In this document: positions 1 through 11,319 of the stretch, in pieces
How the letters are laid out: each line of letters opens with the position of its first letter
Numbering within the stretch: position 1 is the first letter of the stretch
Origin: Labilibaculum filiforme
GTDB taxonomy: Bacteria > Bacteroidota > Bacteroidia > Bacteroidales > Marinifilaceae
Length of the DNA stretch: 64,000 nt
Direction of reading: 5' to 3'
Assembly (NCBI RefSeq): GCF_002843315.1
Contig: NZ_MVDD01000004.1
Span: 124,001-188,000 of the forward strand
Program-made: the position numbers and the translations under genes
The notes under the pieces: model-generated
Told to the model about the DNA's origin: nothing
What the model saw: the letters and a program-made list of their open reading frames with translations, nothing else
Databases searched by the model: none

Positions 1-350
1 ATCTTAAAATACCTTTCCTTATCCCGTTGCTCTAATTTTCGAAGTAAATGTTGCTTTTCAAATTCTATTTGTCCAGTAGTTACATTTACTTTTAACGGCT
101 CCTCATACAAGACAAATTTCTCTTTATTAAAATGATAGCCCCGAATACAAGCTTCTTCGTAAACAGCTTCTAAATATTGATTAATACCATGAAGTGGATC
201 TTCTAAATTTTTAAAACGAATTAGTTGTGGATGGTTTTTATATCCTTTGGTTTTCCCTTCCAATACATTTTTAGCTAATAGCGTTTCGCGCCAAAGTGCT
301 ACTAATCCTTTTGTATCCAAATATTTTGGATGAATCGACCAAATTCTCAT
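1..350 (-). CDS. Pyrimidine dimer DNA glycosylase family protein (partial)
   Basis: The translation begins MRIWSIHPKYLDTKGLVALW and continues with RETLLAKNVLEGKTKGYKNH, the hallmark opening of the PF03013 family related to T4 endonuclease V, which removes UV-induced pyrimidine dimers by glycosylase/AP-lyase action. About 116 codons are visible and the C-terminus lies beyond base 1. The ATG at 348-350 is a clear start with the conserved N-terminus immediately after it. The family call comes from remembered sequence similarity; catalytic activity is inferred, since many chromosomal members are uncharacterised. Confidence 0.8.
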   Translation of the reverse strand, partial: MRIWSIHPKYLDTKGLVALWRETLLAKNVLEGKTKGYKNHPQLIRFKNLEDPLHGINQYLEAVYEEACIRGYHFNKEKFVLYEEPLKVNVTTGQIEFEKQHLLRKLEQRDKERYFK

Positions 351-374
351 CGTTCGTTGTTTTGTTTATAAAAA

Positions 375-1358
375 TTAAGATGTTGCTAGTTTAATTGTCT
401 TTTCTACGGTCCATATCCTTTCCTTTTTAAAAGGCTTGACACGAAACTTACAATTAGAAATGGTACAATGTTTACACATCTTTTTGGTACAAGCATCGGT
501 ATGAATCGTAAAATCGATGGCGAAAGGATATTGCTCCGAAATTTTTTGCATTACAAAATCTCCTTCCTTATGCGCTTCGGTAATATTCAAATACCATGGT
601 AAAGTTAAATCACAATCAATATGGTAACGATCTCCGTATTTAAGTAATTTTAGATTGCTTACATCAATCCAATTTTGTTTCCTATTCTCCCACAAAATTT
701 TACTGATAGCTTTTAATAGCTTAAAATCTGCCTCGTCCATTAAATTCGATGTGGTTTCCTTCAAAATCTTATATCCAGTGTAAATAATGATGGATCCAAA
801 AAGCATTGCAATTGCGCTATCGAGCCACGCTTTTTTAGTAAGTAGCAGTAAAAGCAAACCAAGCACTAATCCTATGGTCGAATAGGTATCCGACTGCAAG
901 TGTTTTCCCCCAGCAATCAGAGCAATCGATTTGTGTTTTCGTCCGGTTTTAATACTAAAGTAGCCTAACACGTAATTTATTAAACCCGCTAAAGCTACAA
1001 TCAGAATTCCAATATCTAATTGTTCTATTTCACTCGGATTAAACAAACGCTTTATGGCCTCGAAAATAATAAGTAAACCAGCCAATACAATTAATATGCC
1101 TTCAATCGAAGCCGATATCGATTCAATTTTACCATGTCCAAAAGGATGATCTACATCGCGAGGTTTTAAGGCAAAACTAATACTGTAAAGACTTATAAAA
1201 CCTGTCATTACATTTACTGTACTTTCTAACGCATCGGTTAAAACCCCAACAGAATTGGTTAGGAAATAGGCTCCCATTTTCGCAACAAAAATAAGTACCG
1301 AAAAAACTAGAATTCTCCGCTGAACAATTAATTTTATTCTCTTCTCATTTTCGTGCAT
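375..1358 (-). CDS. Cation diffusion facilitator (CDF) metal transporter
   Basis: 327 aa inner-membrane divalent-metal/proton antiporter of the FieF type. Visible features are about six hydrophobic segments in the first 200 residues, the family motif HPFGHGK (71-77), and candidate metal ligands D42 in TM2 and H153/D157 (HLQSD) in TM5. The second TM2 aspartate of FieF is replaced here by serine (position 46). The cytosolic domain contains GDRYHIDCD (242-250). The C-terminus is unusual: Cys290, Cys295, Cys298 and Cys303 form a CX4CX2CX4C patch that could bind metal. Substrate (Zn, Fe or Mn) cannot be read from sequence. It is a single gene between the glycosylase and the alr operon. Confidence 0.88.
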   Translation of the reverse strand: MHENEKRIKLIVQRRILVFSVLIFVAKMGAYFLTNSVGVLTDALESTVNVMTGFISLYSISFALKPRDVDHPFGHGKIESISASIEGILIVLAGLLIIFEAIKRLFNPSEIEQLDIGILIVALAGLINYVLGYFSIKTGRKHKSIALIAGGKHLQSDTYSTIGLVLGLLLLLLTKKAWLDSAIAMLFGSIIIYTGYKILKETTSNLMDEADFKLLKAISKILWENRKQNWIDVSNLKLLKYGDRYHIDCDLTLPWYLNITEAHKEGDFVMQKISEQYPFAIDFTIHTDACTKKMCKHCTISNCKFRVKPFKKERIWTVEKTIKLATS

Positions 1359-1521
1359 CCCTAAATTTATGGAATATCTCGCAATAAATCTAAATGATTT
1401 GCCAAAGGCCTAAGCTACTGATCGAATTAAGGAGGTACTTTTGACAATCTAATGCACTTTTAGAAAACAACTTTGAAGCAAACGAACCTACTTTTCAAAT
1501 TATAAAAACTGTCTGCACAAA

Positions 1522-2679
1522 CTATTCTTTTACAATCACTTTACGTTCTATTAGTTCCGATAAATGAGCCAACACTTCGTAATTTAACTGATCACTGATA
1601 TCGCTAAAAGCACTTACTTTAATTTCTAAATCGTCTTGTTTCCCAATAATTACTACCTCATCGCCAACTTCAGTACTTGGCACATTAGAGATATCTGCAA
1701 TAATCATATTCATATTTACTACACCAATTACACCACACCGATGTCCATGAATAAGCACAATGCCTTTATTACTTAAGGAACGACTATATCCAGAAGCGTA
1801 ACCAATAGGAATAAGCGCGGTTTTAATATTACTTTGTGCCAGGTACGAGATTCCATAGCTTACAAATTCGCCACACTTCACCTCTTTAATAGACATGATT
1901 TGACTTTTCCAGCTAAGAATGCGCTCCAATGGATCCTGCTTATTGGCTTTGTTATTAAAATACTGAATAAATACCTCGGTGCTCGACCAAAATCCGTAAA
2001 GCATAATCCCAATTCTTACCATATCCATTCTTGCTTTCGGATAAATAAAGGAAGCGGCAGAATTTGCAACATGTTTGCATTTGGGATGAATATTACTTGC
2101 TTCCAGAATACTAAGCATCTTGTTATAATTCTTTAATTGCTTTTGTATTCTCGGATGATTGGAGATACTTTCGGCCCCAGCTAGATGGGTACAAAAACCT
2201 ACCACATTTATAAATGCATCGTTCTCTTTAATGATAGAAATAGCAATTGCCAACTCCTCGGCATTTAATCCCGAACGATTCATTCCTGTTTCGGCTTCGA
2301 GATGGATATTTGCCTTAATATTTAGCTCTTTGGCGTATGCTATCGCAACTTGTAAACGTTCAATATTAAAAATAAAAAATTCAATTCCTTTTTCAATAAC
2401 ATCAGGCATATCTTCATCAGCAATCCAACCCATAATCATAATTGTATTTGCTCCAGAAAGACTAACATACACTCGTATTGCTTCCTCGTAGCTAAAAACA
2501 GAATAATGATTTATTCCATGTTTCTCGAAAAGAGGAACAATCTGTTCGATACCGTGACCATAGGCATTGGCTTTTACTACTGCCGAAATGCATACATTCT
2601 TTCCCATTTTCTTTTTTAAAAACGTTACATTCTTCTGCAACGATTTTTCATCAATACTTATTACGGAACCTTCAGTCAT
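1522..2679 (-). CDS. alr: Alanine racemase, monofunctional
   Basis: 385 aa fold-type III PLP enzyme interconverting L- and D-alanine. K36 in VVKANAYGHG is the PLP lysine, and Y275 in the VSYGISY motif is the likely second catalytic base. MNRSG (133-137) is also typical of the family. It has no MurF-like fusion, whereas many Bacteroidota carry a MurF-Alr fusion for cell-wall synthesis. Its start codon overlaps the stop of the upstream amidohydrolase by one base (TAATG), so the two are translationally coupled, with the symporter further upstream. The context points to a catabolic or peptide-scavenging role rather than the housekeeping enzyme; that is inference. Confidence 0.93.
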   Translation of the reverse strand: MTEGSVISIDEKSLQKNVTFLKKKMGKNVCISAVVKANAYGHGIEQIVPLFEKHGINHYSVFSYEEAIRVYVSLSGANTIMIMGWIADEDMPDVIEKGIEFFIFNIERLQVAIAYAKELNIKANIHLEAETGMNRSGLNAEELAIAISIIKENDAFINVVGFCTHLAGAESISNHPRIQKQLKNYNKMLSILEASNIHPKCKHVANSAASFIYPKARMDMVRIGIMLYGFWSSTEVFIQYFNNKANKQDPLERILSWKSQIMSIKEVKCGEFVSYGISYLAQSNIKTALIPIGYASGYSRSLSNKGIVLIHGHRCGVIGVVNMNMIIADISNVPSTEVGDEVVIIGKQDDLEIKVSAFSDISDQLNYEVLAHLSELIERKVIVKE

Positions 2680-3806
2680 TAAAAATTAATTTTTTTGTAA
2701 ATACTAAAAAACAGCTTACTGCCTGTTTCAATTATTTCATCGGGAAAATTGAATGTTGGATTGTGCAAGGGAACATGAGTTGCTCCAGCTCCTAAACCAA
2801 ACAAACAAGTATTGTATTTCTGTGCGAAGTATGCAAAATCTTCCGACCACTTAAATGGTTTTTCAAGGCGTTCAACTTCGAGCTTATTTTCTTTTGCCGC
2901 TTGCTCTACGAAACTTACACACTGCTTAGTATTATCGCTTGCCGGAAACACTTCGGAATAGGAAATTTCTGCTCTGAGCCCCTCGGCCTTCGACACTTCT
3001 CGAACTATTTTTTCCGCATTGGCGGTTAATATTTCCATATCGGCATTTTCGAAAGATCGAAGCGTGACTCTTATTTCTGCATATCCCGGCGATGTTCCAA
3101 ACGAAATTTCGCCCAATTGAATATGAATAATGGTAAGCAAACTTAAATCCTTAAAGAATGCTTTATTTTTTGCCAGTTGATTTAAATCCTGAATAATTAA
3201 AGAAATGGCATTTGCCGGACTAACACCATTTTCGGGTTCGGCAGCATGAGATGTTCTACCAAAAAGCTGAATGGTCATTCCTTTAGAAGCGGCGGAAAAA
3301 CTTCCGCTTTTTACTAGAACATTGTGTTCTTTACTGCCAGGAATATTATGAAGAGCAAATAGGTAATCTGGTTCAATCTCCTTAAATCGAGGAGATTCCA
3401 TTACATCTACAGCACCCTGCTCCACTTCCTCGGCTGGCTGAAAAAGCAAAACAACTCTTCCTTTCCGAGGCCGATCCGAAGCAATCTTCTGTGCCAAACT
3501 GGCTAAAATAGCCATGTGTCCATCGTGTCCGCATGCATGTGCTACATTTCGATTTACCGAGGCGTATTCCAGATTCGAAGTTTCGGTAATTGGCAACGCA
3601 TCCAATTCCGATCTAAACATCAACGTTTCTCCAGCCTCCTTACCGTTAAAAACAAAGGCTTTCCCGGTTTTACTCAAATTAATAGTTTCATCGGGTAAAA
3701 AAGGTTTCATGAATTTCTCTATCCGTTCTGCCGTTTTATATTCATTATTAGATACTTCAGGGTTTTGATGAAGCGCGTGCCGAAGCTTTATAATTTTTGT
3801 TATCAT
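2679..3806 (-). CDS. M20 family amidohydrolase (N-acyl-amino-acid / hippurate hydrolase type)
   Basis: 375 aa dinuclear-metal hydrolase of the M20D group. Metal and catalytic residues are visible: ACGHDGH (91-97, Cys92, His94), the glutamate pair in PAEEVEQGA (E126/E127) and ALHNIPG. The C-terminal metal histidine is probably in the THVPLHNP stretch. Members cleave N-acyl amino acids or small amides in the cytoplasm; the exact substrate is not readable. It overlaps the upstream symporter by four bases (ATGA) and the downstream alanine racemase by one base. This suggests that the symporter imports a compound, this enzyme deacylates it, and the racemase converts the alanine released. Confidence 0.88.
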   Translation of the reverse strand: MITKIIKLRHALHQNPEVSNNEYKTAERIEKFMKPFLPDETINLSKTGKAFVFNGKEAGETLMFRSELDALPITETSNLEYASVNRNVAHACGHDGHMAILASLAQKIASDRPRKGRVVLLFQPAEEVEQGAVDVMESPRFKEIEPDYLFALHNIPGSKEHNVLVKSGSFSAASKGMTIQLFGRTSHAAEPENGVSPANAISLIIQDLNQLAKNKAFFKDLSLLTIIHIQLGEISFGTSPGYAEIRVTLRSFENADMEILTANAEKIVREVSKAEGLRAEISYSEVFPASDNTKQCVSFVEQAAKENKLEVERLEKPFKWSEDFAYFAQKYNTCLFGLGAGATHVPLHNPTFNFPDEIIETGSKLFFSIYKKINF

Positions 3807-5239
3807 GGTTTCGTTTTAAAAAGCATATAAGTTACCGAAAAATATACGAATGCCGAAGCAGATATCCCAAAGATATTCGCATCAAGACCAAAAGGTAAAT
3901 CAAGCTTTAAAACAATTAACACAACCGTGGTAGTTCCTCCAATAATCATCGATAAAATAGCCGCCAAAGAATTGGGCTTTTTCCCGTATAAAGCAACCAA
4001 TATAGGTATGAATAAACCAGAAACCATAAAGGCATACGAGTAGAGCATTAACTCTAATACATTCGTCATAAAGGACGCGAGCAATAAAGCCAAAGCCCCA
4101 ATACTTAGTGTAACAATTTGAGATGCCAGCAGTTGTGACTTACGATCCTGTTTAAATTTGAAGATTTTGCTTAAAATATCGGTTTGTACATTTCCCGAAG
4201 CTGCCATCAAGCAGGAATCGGCAGTGGAAAGAACTGCCGAAAAATATGCAGAAAGCATAAGTCCCATTAATCCAACAGGCAATACTGTATTTAATAAAAC
4301 CGGCAATCCCATTTCCGGATCGATTCCTGTACTTAGGTTGTAACCAATTTCATTAAACATTCCCGTTTCGAAGGCAACCCTCGAAAACATACCAAGGGTA
4401 ACTCCCATAAACGCCATTAAAGGCCATTCGAACAAACCTGCAATAAACCACGCTTTTCGTGCTTGCTTTTCGCTTTTCGATGCATAAATACGTTGGTAAA
4501 GAGTCATTCCTACAAACCAAATGGGAATTATAGTAACTCCCCAATTTACGATTTGCTGCCAGCGTATATTCCCTAAAGAAAGAAATTCGGGACCTAGAGT
4601 TGCTTTTATTGTTTCGATGCCACCAATGGCATAATACGAAATTGGAATTCCTACAAACACGAGTCCCGACATCAAAATAATCCATTGAATAGTGTCGGTA
4701 TAAATAACCGCTTTCATACCACCAATTCCGGTATATACAACAGCAATAACGCCCATAATTATGAGCGCCCAAGTAAAATCAATTTCAACAAATGTTGCAG
4801 AGGCCAATTTCGCTCCTGCTAATAATTGCGAACTGGTAAATCCGATGTATCCAATGGCCGAAATTATTCCGGCTATTAAAGCGACTTTTCCATTGTAAAA
4901 GTGTTCGAACAACTGTGGAAACGTGAAAAACTGATGTTTTACCGAAAGCTTACTAACAATTGGAATTAATACTACAGCACTTAACCATGCACCTATTAAA
5001 CCAGTAAACAGCATCCACGATCCAGAAAGTCCAAGGGCAAAACCTAAACCTCCTAATCCGATAGAAAAACCTCCTCCTACATCTGTTGCAACTACTGACA
5101 AACCAATATGCCAACTTCCTAAAGCTCTTCCCCCTATGTAGTAATCTTCAATATTTTCATTCTTTTTAAAGAAGTAAATGCCGACTCCCAGCATTAGTGC
5201 GAAATAGATGATAAAAATAAAAATGTCGATAATATGCAT
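3803..5239 (-). CDS. Sodium:solute symporter (SSS family)
   Basis: Inner-membrane carrier with about 13 hydrophobic helices; early motif EDYYIGGRALG and the sodium-site region DVGGGFSIGLGGLGFALG are typical of the SSF/PutP superfamily. An upstream in-frame ATG at 5272 would add 11 residues. I chose the ATG at 5239 because MHIIDIFIFIIYFALMLGVG starts directly with TM1, as in relatives. First gene of a three-gene operon with ATGA overlap to the M20 hydrolase. The solute is unknown; an acylated amino acid, dipeptide or amino acid fits the neighbours. Confidence 0.88.
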   Translation of the reverse strand: MHIIDIFIFIIYFALMLGVGIYFFKKNENIEDYYIGGRALGSWHIGLSVVATDVGGGFSIGLGGLGFALGLSGSWMLFTGLIGAWLSAVVLIPIVSKLSVKHQFFTFPQLFEHFYNGKVALIAGIISAIGYIGFTSSQLLAGAKLASATFVEIDFTWALIIMGVIAVVYTGIGGMKAVIYTDTIQWIILMSGLVFVGIPISYYAIGGIETIKATLGPEFLSLGNIRWQQIVNWGVTIIPIWFVGMTLYQRIYASKSEKQARKAWFIAGLFEWPLMAFMGVTLGMFSRVAFETGMFNEIGYNLSTGIDPEMGLPVLLNTVLPVGLMGLMLSAYFSAVLSTADSCLMAASGNVQTDILSKIFKFKQDRKSQLLASQIVTLSIGALALLLASFMTNVLELMLYSYAFMVSGLFIPILVALYGKKPNSLAAILSMIIGGTTTVVLIVLKLDLPFGLDANIFGISASAFVYFSVTYMLFKTKP

Positions 5240-5272
5240 ACAAATAGGTTTAAAAAAATAGCATAGATCCAA

Positions 5273-5595
5273 AAACGAGAATCTATGTTATTTCATTTAT
5301 TAAATCAAAAAAATAATTGTCTTAAGCCTTTGTGGCACGTATTTTCAGAAGACTATTAAGAATTTACATCCTTCTCGTTAAAAAACACTCTCGTTTACTA
5401 GAGAAATTAGCCTGTTCTTATTTAACCAATACGAAACACCCCCATTATAACATTTTTGGGGAGAAATGCAATATTTCGATAAAGGAGAATCGCTTTTTTG
5501 CCAATAATATGGGGCAAACAGTTCCATTTATATCCTCTTCGTAATTAAGGATATGAGGGAAATAATCGTAAAATAATTACAAAAACAAGCCGGTT
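5273..5595. other. Intergenic region upstream of the symporter operon
   Basis: About 320 bases without a convincing gene, between the antiporter stop and the symporter start. A plus-strand 70-codon GTG frame (5332-5544) has no recognisable domain or promoter and I do not call it. Promoter elements for the symporter operon should lie here, but I found no clear TTTG/TAnnTTTG pair. A short inverted repeat (CGGTTT/AAACCG, around 5590-5602) overlaps the antiporter stop and precedes a T-rich run on the minus strand; it is a weak terminator candidate. Confidence 0.5.
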
Positions 5596-6828
5596 TTAAA
5601 CCGTAGTTAGAGACGCCTTTTTTTCTGTTTTTTTAAAACCCCATTTTAACATTAGCGGCGTAGTAATGGTAGTGAGAACTCCCATAATAATTAAGATTGA
5701 AAATATCTCATTTGTGATGAGTCCGGCTTTGTAAGCTATATTCGCAATCACTAATTCCATAATTCCTCTGGCATTTAAACCAAAACCCATTACTATCGCT
5801 ACTTTACTATTTAATCCGGCAATTCTACTTCCTAAATAACCACCAACTATTTTTGAAAAATAGGAAACCAAAACCACCGTAATCAATAATCCGATGTTAT
5901 GTATGGATGCAAAAGTAAATTCCAGTCCGATACTAGCAAAAAATATGGGAGCTAAAAAGCCCATTGCCAAACTACCCGTAGCCTTCTCAATAGTTTGTAA
6001 ATTTTCCTTTCCGAGAAATGATTCACTAAGTAGCATAGAAGCAAAAAAGGCTCCAATAATAAAATGAAAGCCCAAAGCTTCGGTTACCGATGCAAACAAA
6101 AGAACAAAAACAAAAAAGAGTGCAAAAAGGGATTCTTTTCCTTTTATTAGTGAAAGCATTTTTTTCAGCCTTTCCTCAATATAATTCTCTTTTTTGGAAA
6201 TTCGCTTAATCGTATAGTAACTAAAGGCTAAAATTGCAATAAAAACAAATAGTTTCAGTAGTGAAATGGCCGCCACTACCATTACCGACTTAATCGACAT
6301 ATCGGTTTTTTCTAAATTTAGTAATACCCCTAAGATCGACAAGGCCACCACATCATCGAAAATAGCCACCGAAATAATCTTTTGCCCAACTTCCGAGTTT
6401 AACTTCCCTAAATCCATTAATATGCGAATACTAACTGGCAAGGCAGTAATGGCTATACAAAGCCCTACAAACATGGTAGTCATAGCTTTTAAGCCAAATA
6501 AATAACCCACTAAAAAACCACTAAACAAGGGCACAAAAAAAGCTAGAATAGATATAATCAAACTCTTTCCTTTTGATGATTTAAGAATGTCTTCCACATT
6601 AATTTCCAGTCCGGCAAGAATCACCAAAAGGAAAATACCTAATTCCGAAATAACCTTGATAGCCTCGGTATGATGAACACAATTCAATAAACTTGGTCCA
6701 ACAATTACTCCTGCTATAATTTCACCAATCATTGCAGGTTGTTTCAACCGCTCAAATATTTCTCCAAAGAACTTGGCGGCTACCAACAAAATAAGCATGT
6801 TTGTAAAAAATGGAAGTTCTATATTCAT
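5596..6828 (-). CDS. Monovalent cation:proton antiporter, CPA2 family
   Basis: 410 aa membrane protein with about 12 helices, matching the Na_H_Exchanger domain of KefB/GerN-like CPA2 proteins. Typical segments include the TM1-2 stretch QPAMIGEIIAGVIVGPS and the helix containing FDDVVALSILG, which carries the acidic pair of the ion path. It lacks the TrkA-N (RCK) regulatory domain found in KefB/KefC, so it is a short transporter-only form. Role: Na+ or K+ exchange for H+ in pH or salt homeostasis. Single gene, transcribed toward the symporter operon. Confidence 0.9.
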   Translation of the reverse strand: MNIELPFFTNMLILLVAAKFFGEIFERLKQPAMIGEIIAGVIVGPSLLNCVHHTEAIKVISELGIFLLVILAGLEINVEDILKSSKGKSLIISILAFFVPLFSGFLVGYLFGLKAMTTMFVGLCIAITALPVSIRILMDLGKLNSEVGQKIISVAIFDDVVALSILGVLLNLEKTDMSIKSVMVVAAISLLKLFVFIAILAFSYYTIKRISKKENYIEERLKKMLSLIKGKESLFALFFVFVLLFASVTEALGFHFIIGAFFASMLLSESFLGKENLQTIEKATGSLAMGFLAPIFFASIGLEFTFASIHNIGLLITVVLVSYFSKIVGGYLGSRIAGLNSKVAIVMGFGLNARGIMELVIANIAYKAGLITNEIFSILIIMGVLTTITTPLMLKWGFKKTEKKASLTTV

Positions 6829-6954
6829 ATTTTATATGCTGTATAAATTTTTGTTGGACGAGAATCAATTTATCTTCTAAATATAACTGTTTTCAGTTTA
6901 CACAGATACTGGTAAACTATAAATTAATAAGTAATAAATTCGTCTTCCCTTTTC

Positions 6955-6996
6955 GCCAAAAAACAAAACCTCCGTCAATTTGGACGAAGGTTTTGC
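6955..6996 (-). terminator. Intrinsic terminator of katG
   Basis: On the minus strand a 12-bp stem with one mismatch (AAAACCTTCGTC pairing with GACGGAGGTTTT) is followed by a run of six T. It lies about 30 bases past the katG stop. Confidence 0.8.
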
Positions 6997-7028
6997 AAGA
7001 ATTAGTTTCTGATACAGAAACAAAAATA

Positions 7029-9678
<2,650 letters not shown>

Positions 9679-9698
9679 CTTTACATTTTATCAGTAAT

Positions 9699-9713
9699 TG
9701 AGAATCATTCTCT
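9699..9713 (-). promoter_or_regulatory. PerR/Fur box upstream of perR-katG
   Basis: TGAGAATCATTCTCT is a 7-1-7 inverted repeat with one mismatch in the outer pair, matching the Fur-superfamily operator form TGANAATNATTNTCA. It ends 21 bases before the perR start codon, as expected for an autoregulatory repressor site. Confidence 0.75.
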
Positions 9714-9844
9714 TTTAGGAATAATTAAATTTACAATTTTTTTTCGTTTCCACGAATTTTATTTTCTGATAGTTGCCTTTATTGATTTCTTAAAAAAACA
9801 CCAAATAAATATAATGTAAGTGGAATTTATAGTAAAAATAAAAT

Positions 9845-9874
9845 AGGCCACTGCAACTATATTGCAATGGCCTA
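9845..9874 (-). terminator. Intrinsic terminator of the GH117 gene
   Basis: Minus-strand hairpin of 11 bp with a G-T pair (GGCCATTGCAA with TTGCAGTGGCC) followed by TATTTTATTTTT; about 75 bases past the GH117 stop. Confidence 0.75.
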
Positions 9875-9946
9875 ACTAACATCGATTGATACTGGTTTAC
9901 GAACCAATTTCAATCTTTATCCCACTTACTATTAATAATCAATCCT

Positions 9947-11185
9947 TCACTTTTGCGCTTCTTCGATTCGTTTACGTTGCTTTCCATTTAAACCATGTGT
10001 ATAATAAAACTCCGGTTTATAGTAAGTATTTGTTCGTTTCATATCAGGATCATCGAGATCTTGACTTAAATCACAATCAAAACGTGTTAAAATTGCGTGA
10101 TTGGTTTCCCATGTTGTAACCGTAGTGAAATGAGATATTCCCCATGTAATTCCACGTCCATCTTTAGTATCTGTAAACGCATCAGGAATATACGGACCAC
10201 CTGCACTTGGCATTAATGAGGTAATGGCTGCAATTTCAAAATTCACGCCATCTTCGGCATATTGCACCGTAAAATGTTCATTACCATCCCGAATAACCAA
10301 AGCGGCTATTCCTCCTTTAAAAGGGAAAAGAGTTGTTTCGTGTCCTGAATTAATGATTGGATTCAGAGGGTGCTTTTCGAATGGACCTAAAGGATTATCG
10401 GCCACAGCCAAACCTTGCATACGCACTAAATTTGGTTGTCCGTTGGCATCGGATTTATAATATAAATAAATTTTTCCCTTATACACCAGCGGGTAAGGAT
10501 CATGAATTGAATACTGATCCCACTCCCCTTCGGCACCGTTAGGTATTACAATTTTATTGTATGCAGTCCACGGACCGTCGGGCGAATCGGCATAAGAAAC
10601 AGCAACCGGACAATCATCTCCTCGTTTTCCACTTGCTTCCATAAATCCTTGATAGTACAAATAGTATTTCCCTTTCCATTCTAAAATATCTGTGGTAGCA
10701 ACCGAACGCCATCCAACATTTGGTTTCGGTGGTCGGGGAACAGCAACTCCCTGCTCCTCCCAGGTAAATCCGTCGGTACTGGTAGCATACCAAATATCGC
10801 ATAAATCCCAATCGCTCGATGGAATTGTATCGTTACATTTCGACGCTCCCTGAGGTGGCGTAGGTGTTTGTCTATGCGTATACCAAACGTAATATTTCCC
10901 ATTAGCAAAAATCACCTTCGATGGATCTCTTCTAGATATAGTACCATCGTCGTTATTGTAATCAAAGCCTTTTAACTTTGTATATTTAAATTGAGAATAC
11001 AACTCGTTCTCCTGAGGAGTAGGCGCAAAATACGCATCGTAATTTCGCTCCATAGCTGCACTTAATTCACGCTTGGGTTTCTCTGCAGGTAGTTTATAAG
11101 GAAATCCTTTCTGTTGTGCTTTCACATCCTGATTAAAAACACAACAGACAACCAAAATAAATAATAGTAGGATACTGTTTCTCAT
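9947..11185 (-). CDS. Glycoside hydrolase family 117 (3,6-anhydro-alpha-L-galactosidase type)
   Basis: 412 aa secreted or periplasmic protein with a signal peptide (residues 1-23, ending VKAQ). The five-bladed beta-propeller motifs of GH117 are evident: SQFKYTKLKG, SRRDPSKV, DWDLCDIWYATSTDGFTWEE, SIHDPYPLVYKGK and SGHETTLFPFKGG. Candidate catalytic residues by analogy with characterised GH117 enzymes are D87, D229, E283 and the unusual general acid H282. The family removes terminal 3,6-anhydro-L-galactose from neoagaro-oligosaccharides. It lies 134 bases downstream of a GH2 enzyme on the same strand, with a regulator divergent from both. The exact clade, and so the substrate (agar, porphyran or other), cannot be fixed by eye. 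Confidence 0.9.
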   Translation of the reverse strand: MRNSILLLFILVVCCVFNQDVKAQQKGFPYKLPAEKPKRELSAAMERNYDAYFAPTPQENELYSQFKYTKLKGFDYNNDDGTISRRDPSKVIFANGKYYVWYTHRQTPTPPQGASKCNDTIPSSDWDLCDIWYATSTDGFTWEEQGVAVPRPPKPNVGWRSVATTDILEWKGKYYLYYQGFMEASGKRGDDCPVAVSYADSPDGPWTAYNKIVIPNGAEGEWDQYSIHDPYPLVYKGKIYLYYKSDANGQPNLVRMQGLAVADNPLGPFEKHPLNPIINSGHETTLFPFKGGIAALVIRDGNEHFTVQYAEDGVNFEIAAITSLMPSAGGPYIPDAFTDTKDGRGITWGISHFTTVTTWETNHAILTRFDCDLSQDLDDPDMKRTNTYYKPEFYYTHGLNGKQRKRIEEAQK

Positions 11186-11319
11186 ACCAAATTAATATTT
11201 GTGATGTGATTTGTTTTTGCTAACAACGATTAGGTTGTTGCTCAATTCACTCCATTTTAAAACTGATACCAATTGGTTCTTTGTTCACCAATAGTATTTA
11301 TTATCTAAGAATTACGAAC

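Noticed and set aside
5332-5544. Plus-strand 70-codon GTG frame upstream of the symporter
   Set aside because: No promoter, no recognisable domain, and its position would be antisense to the expected symporter promoter region.
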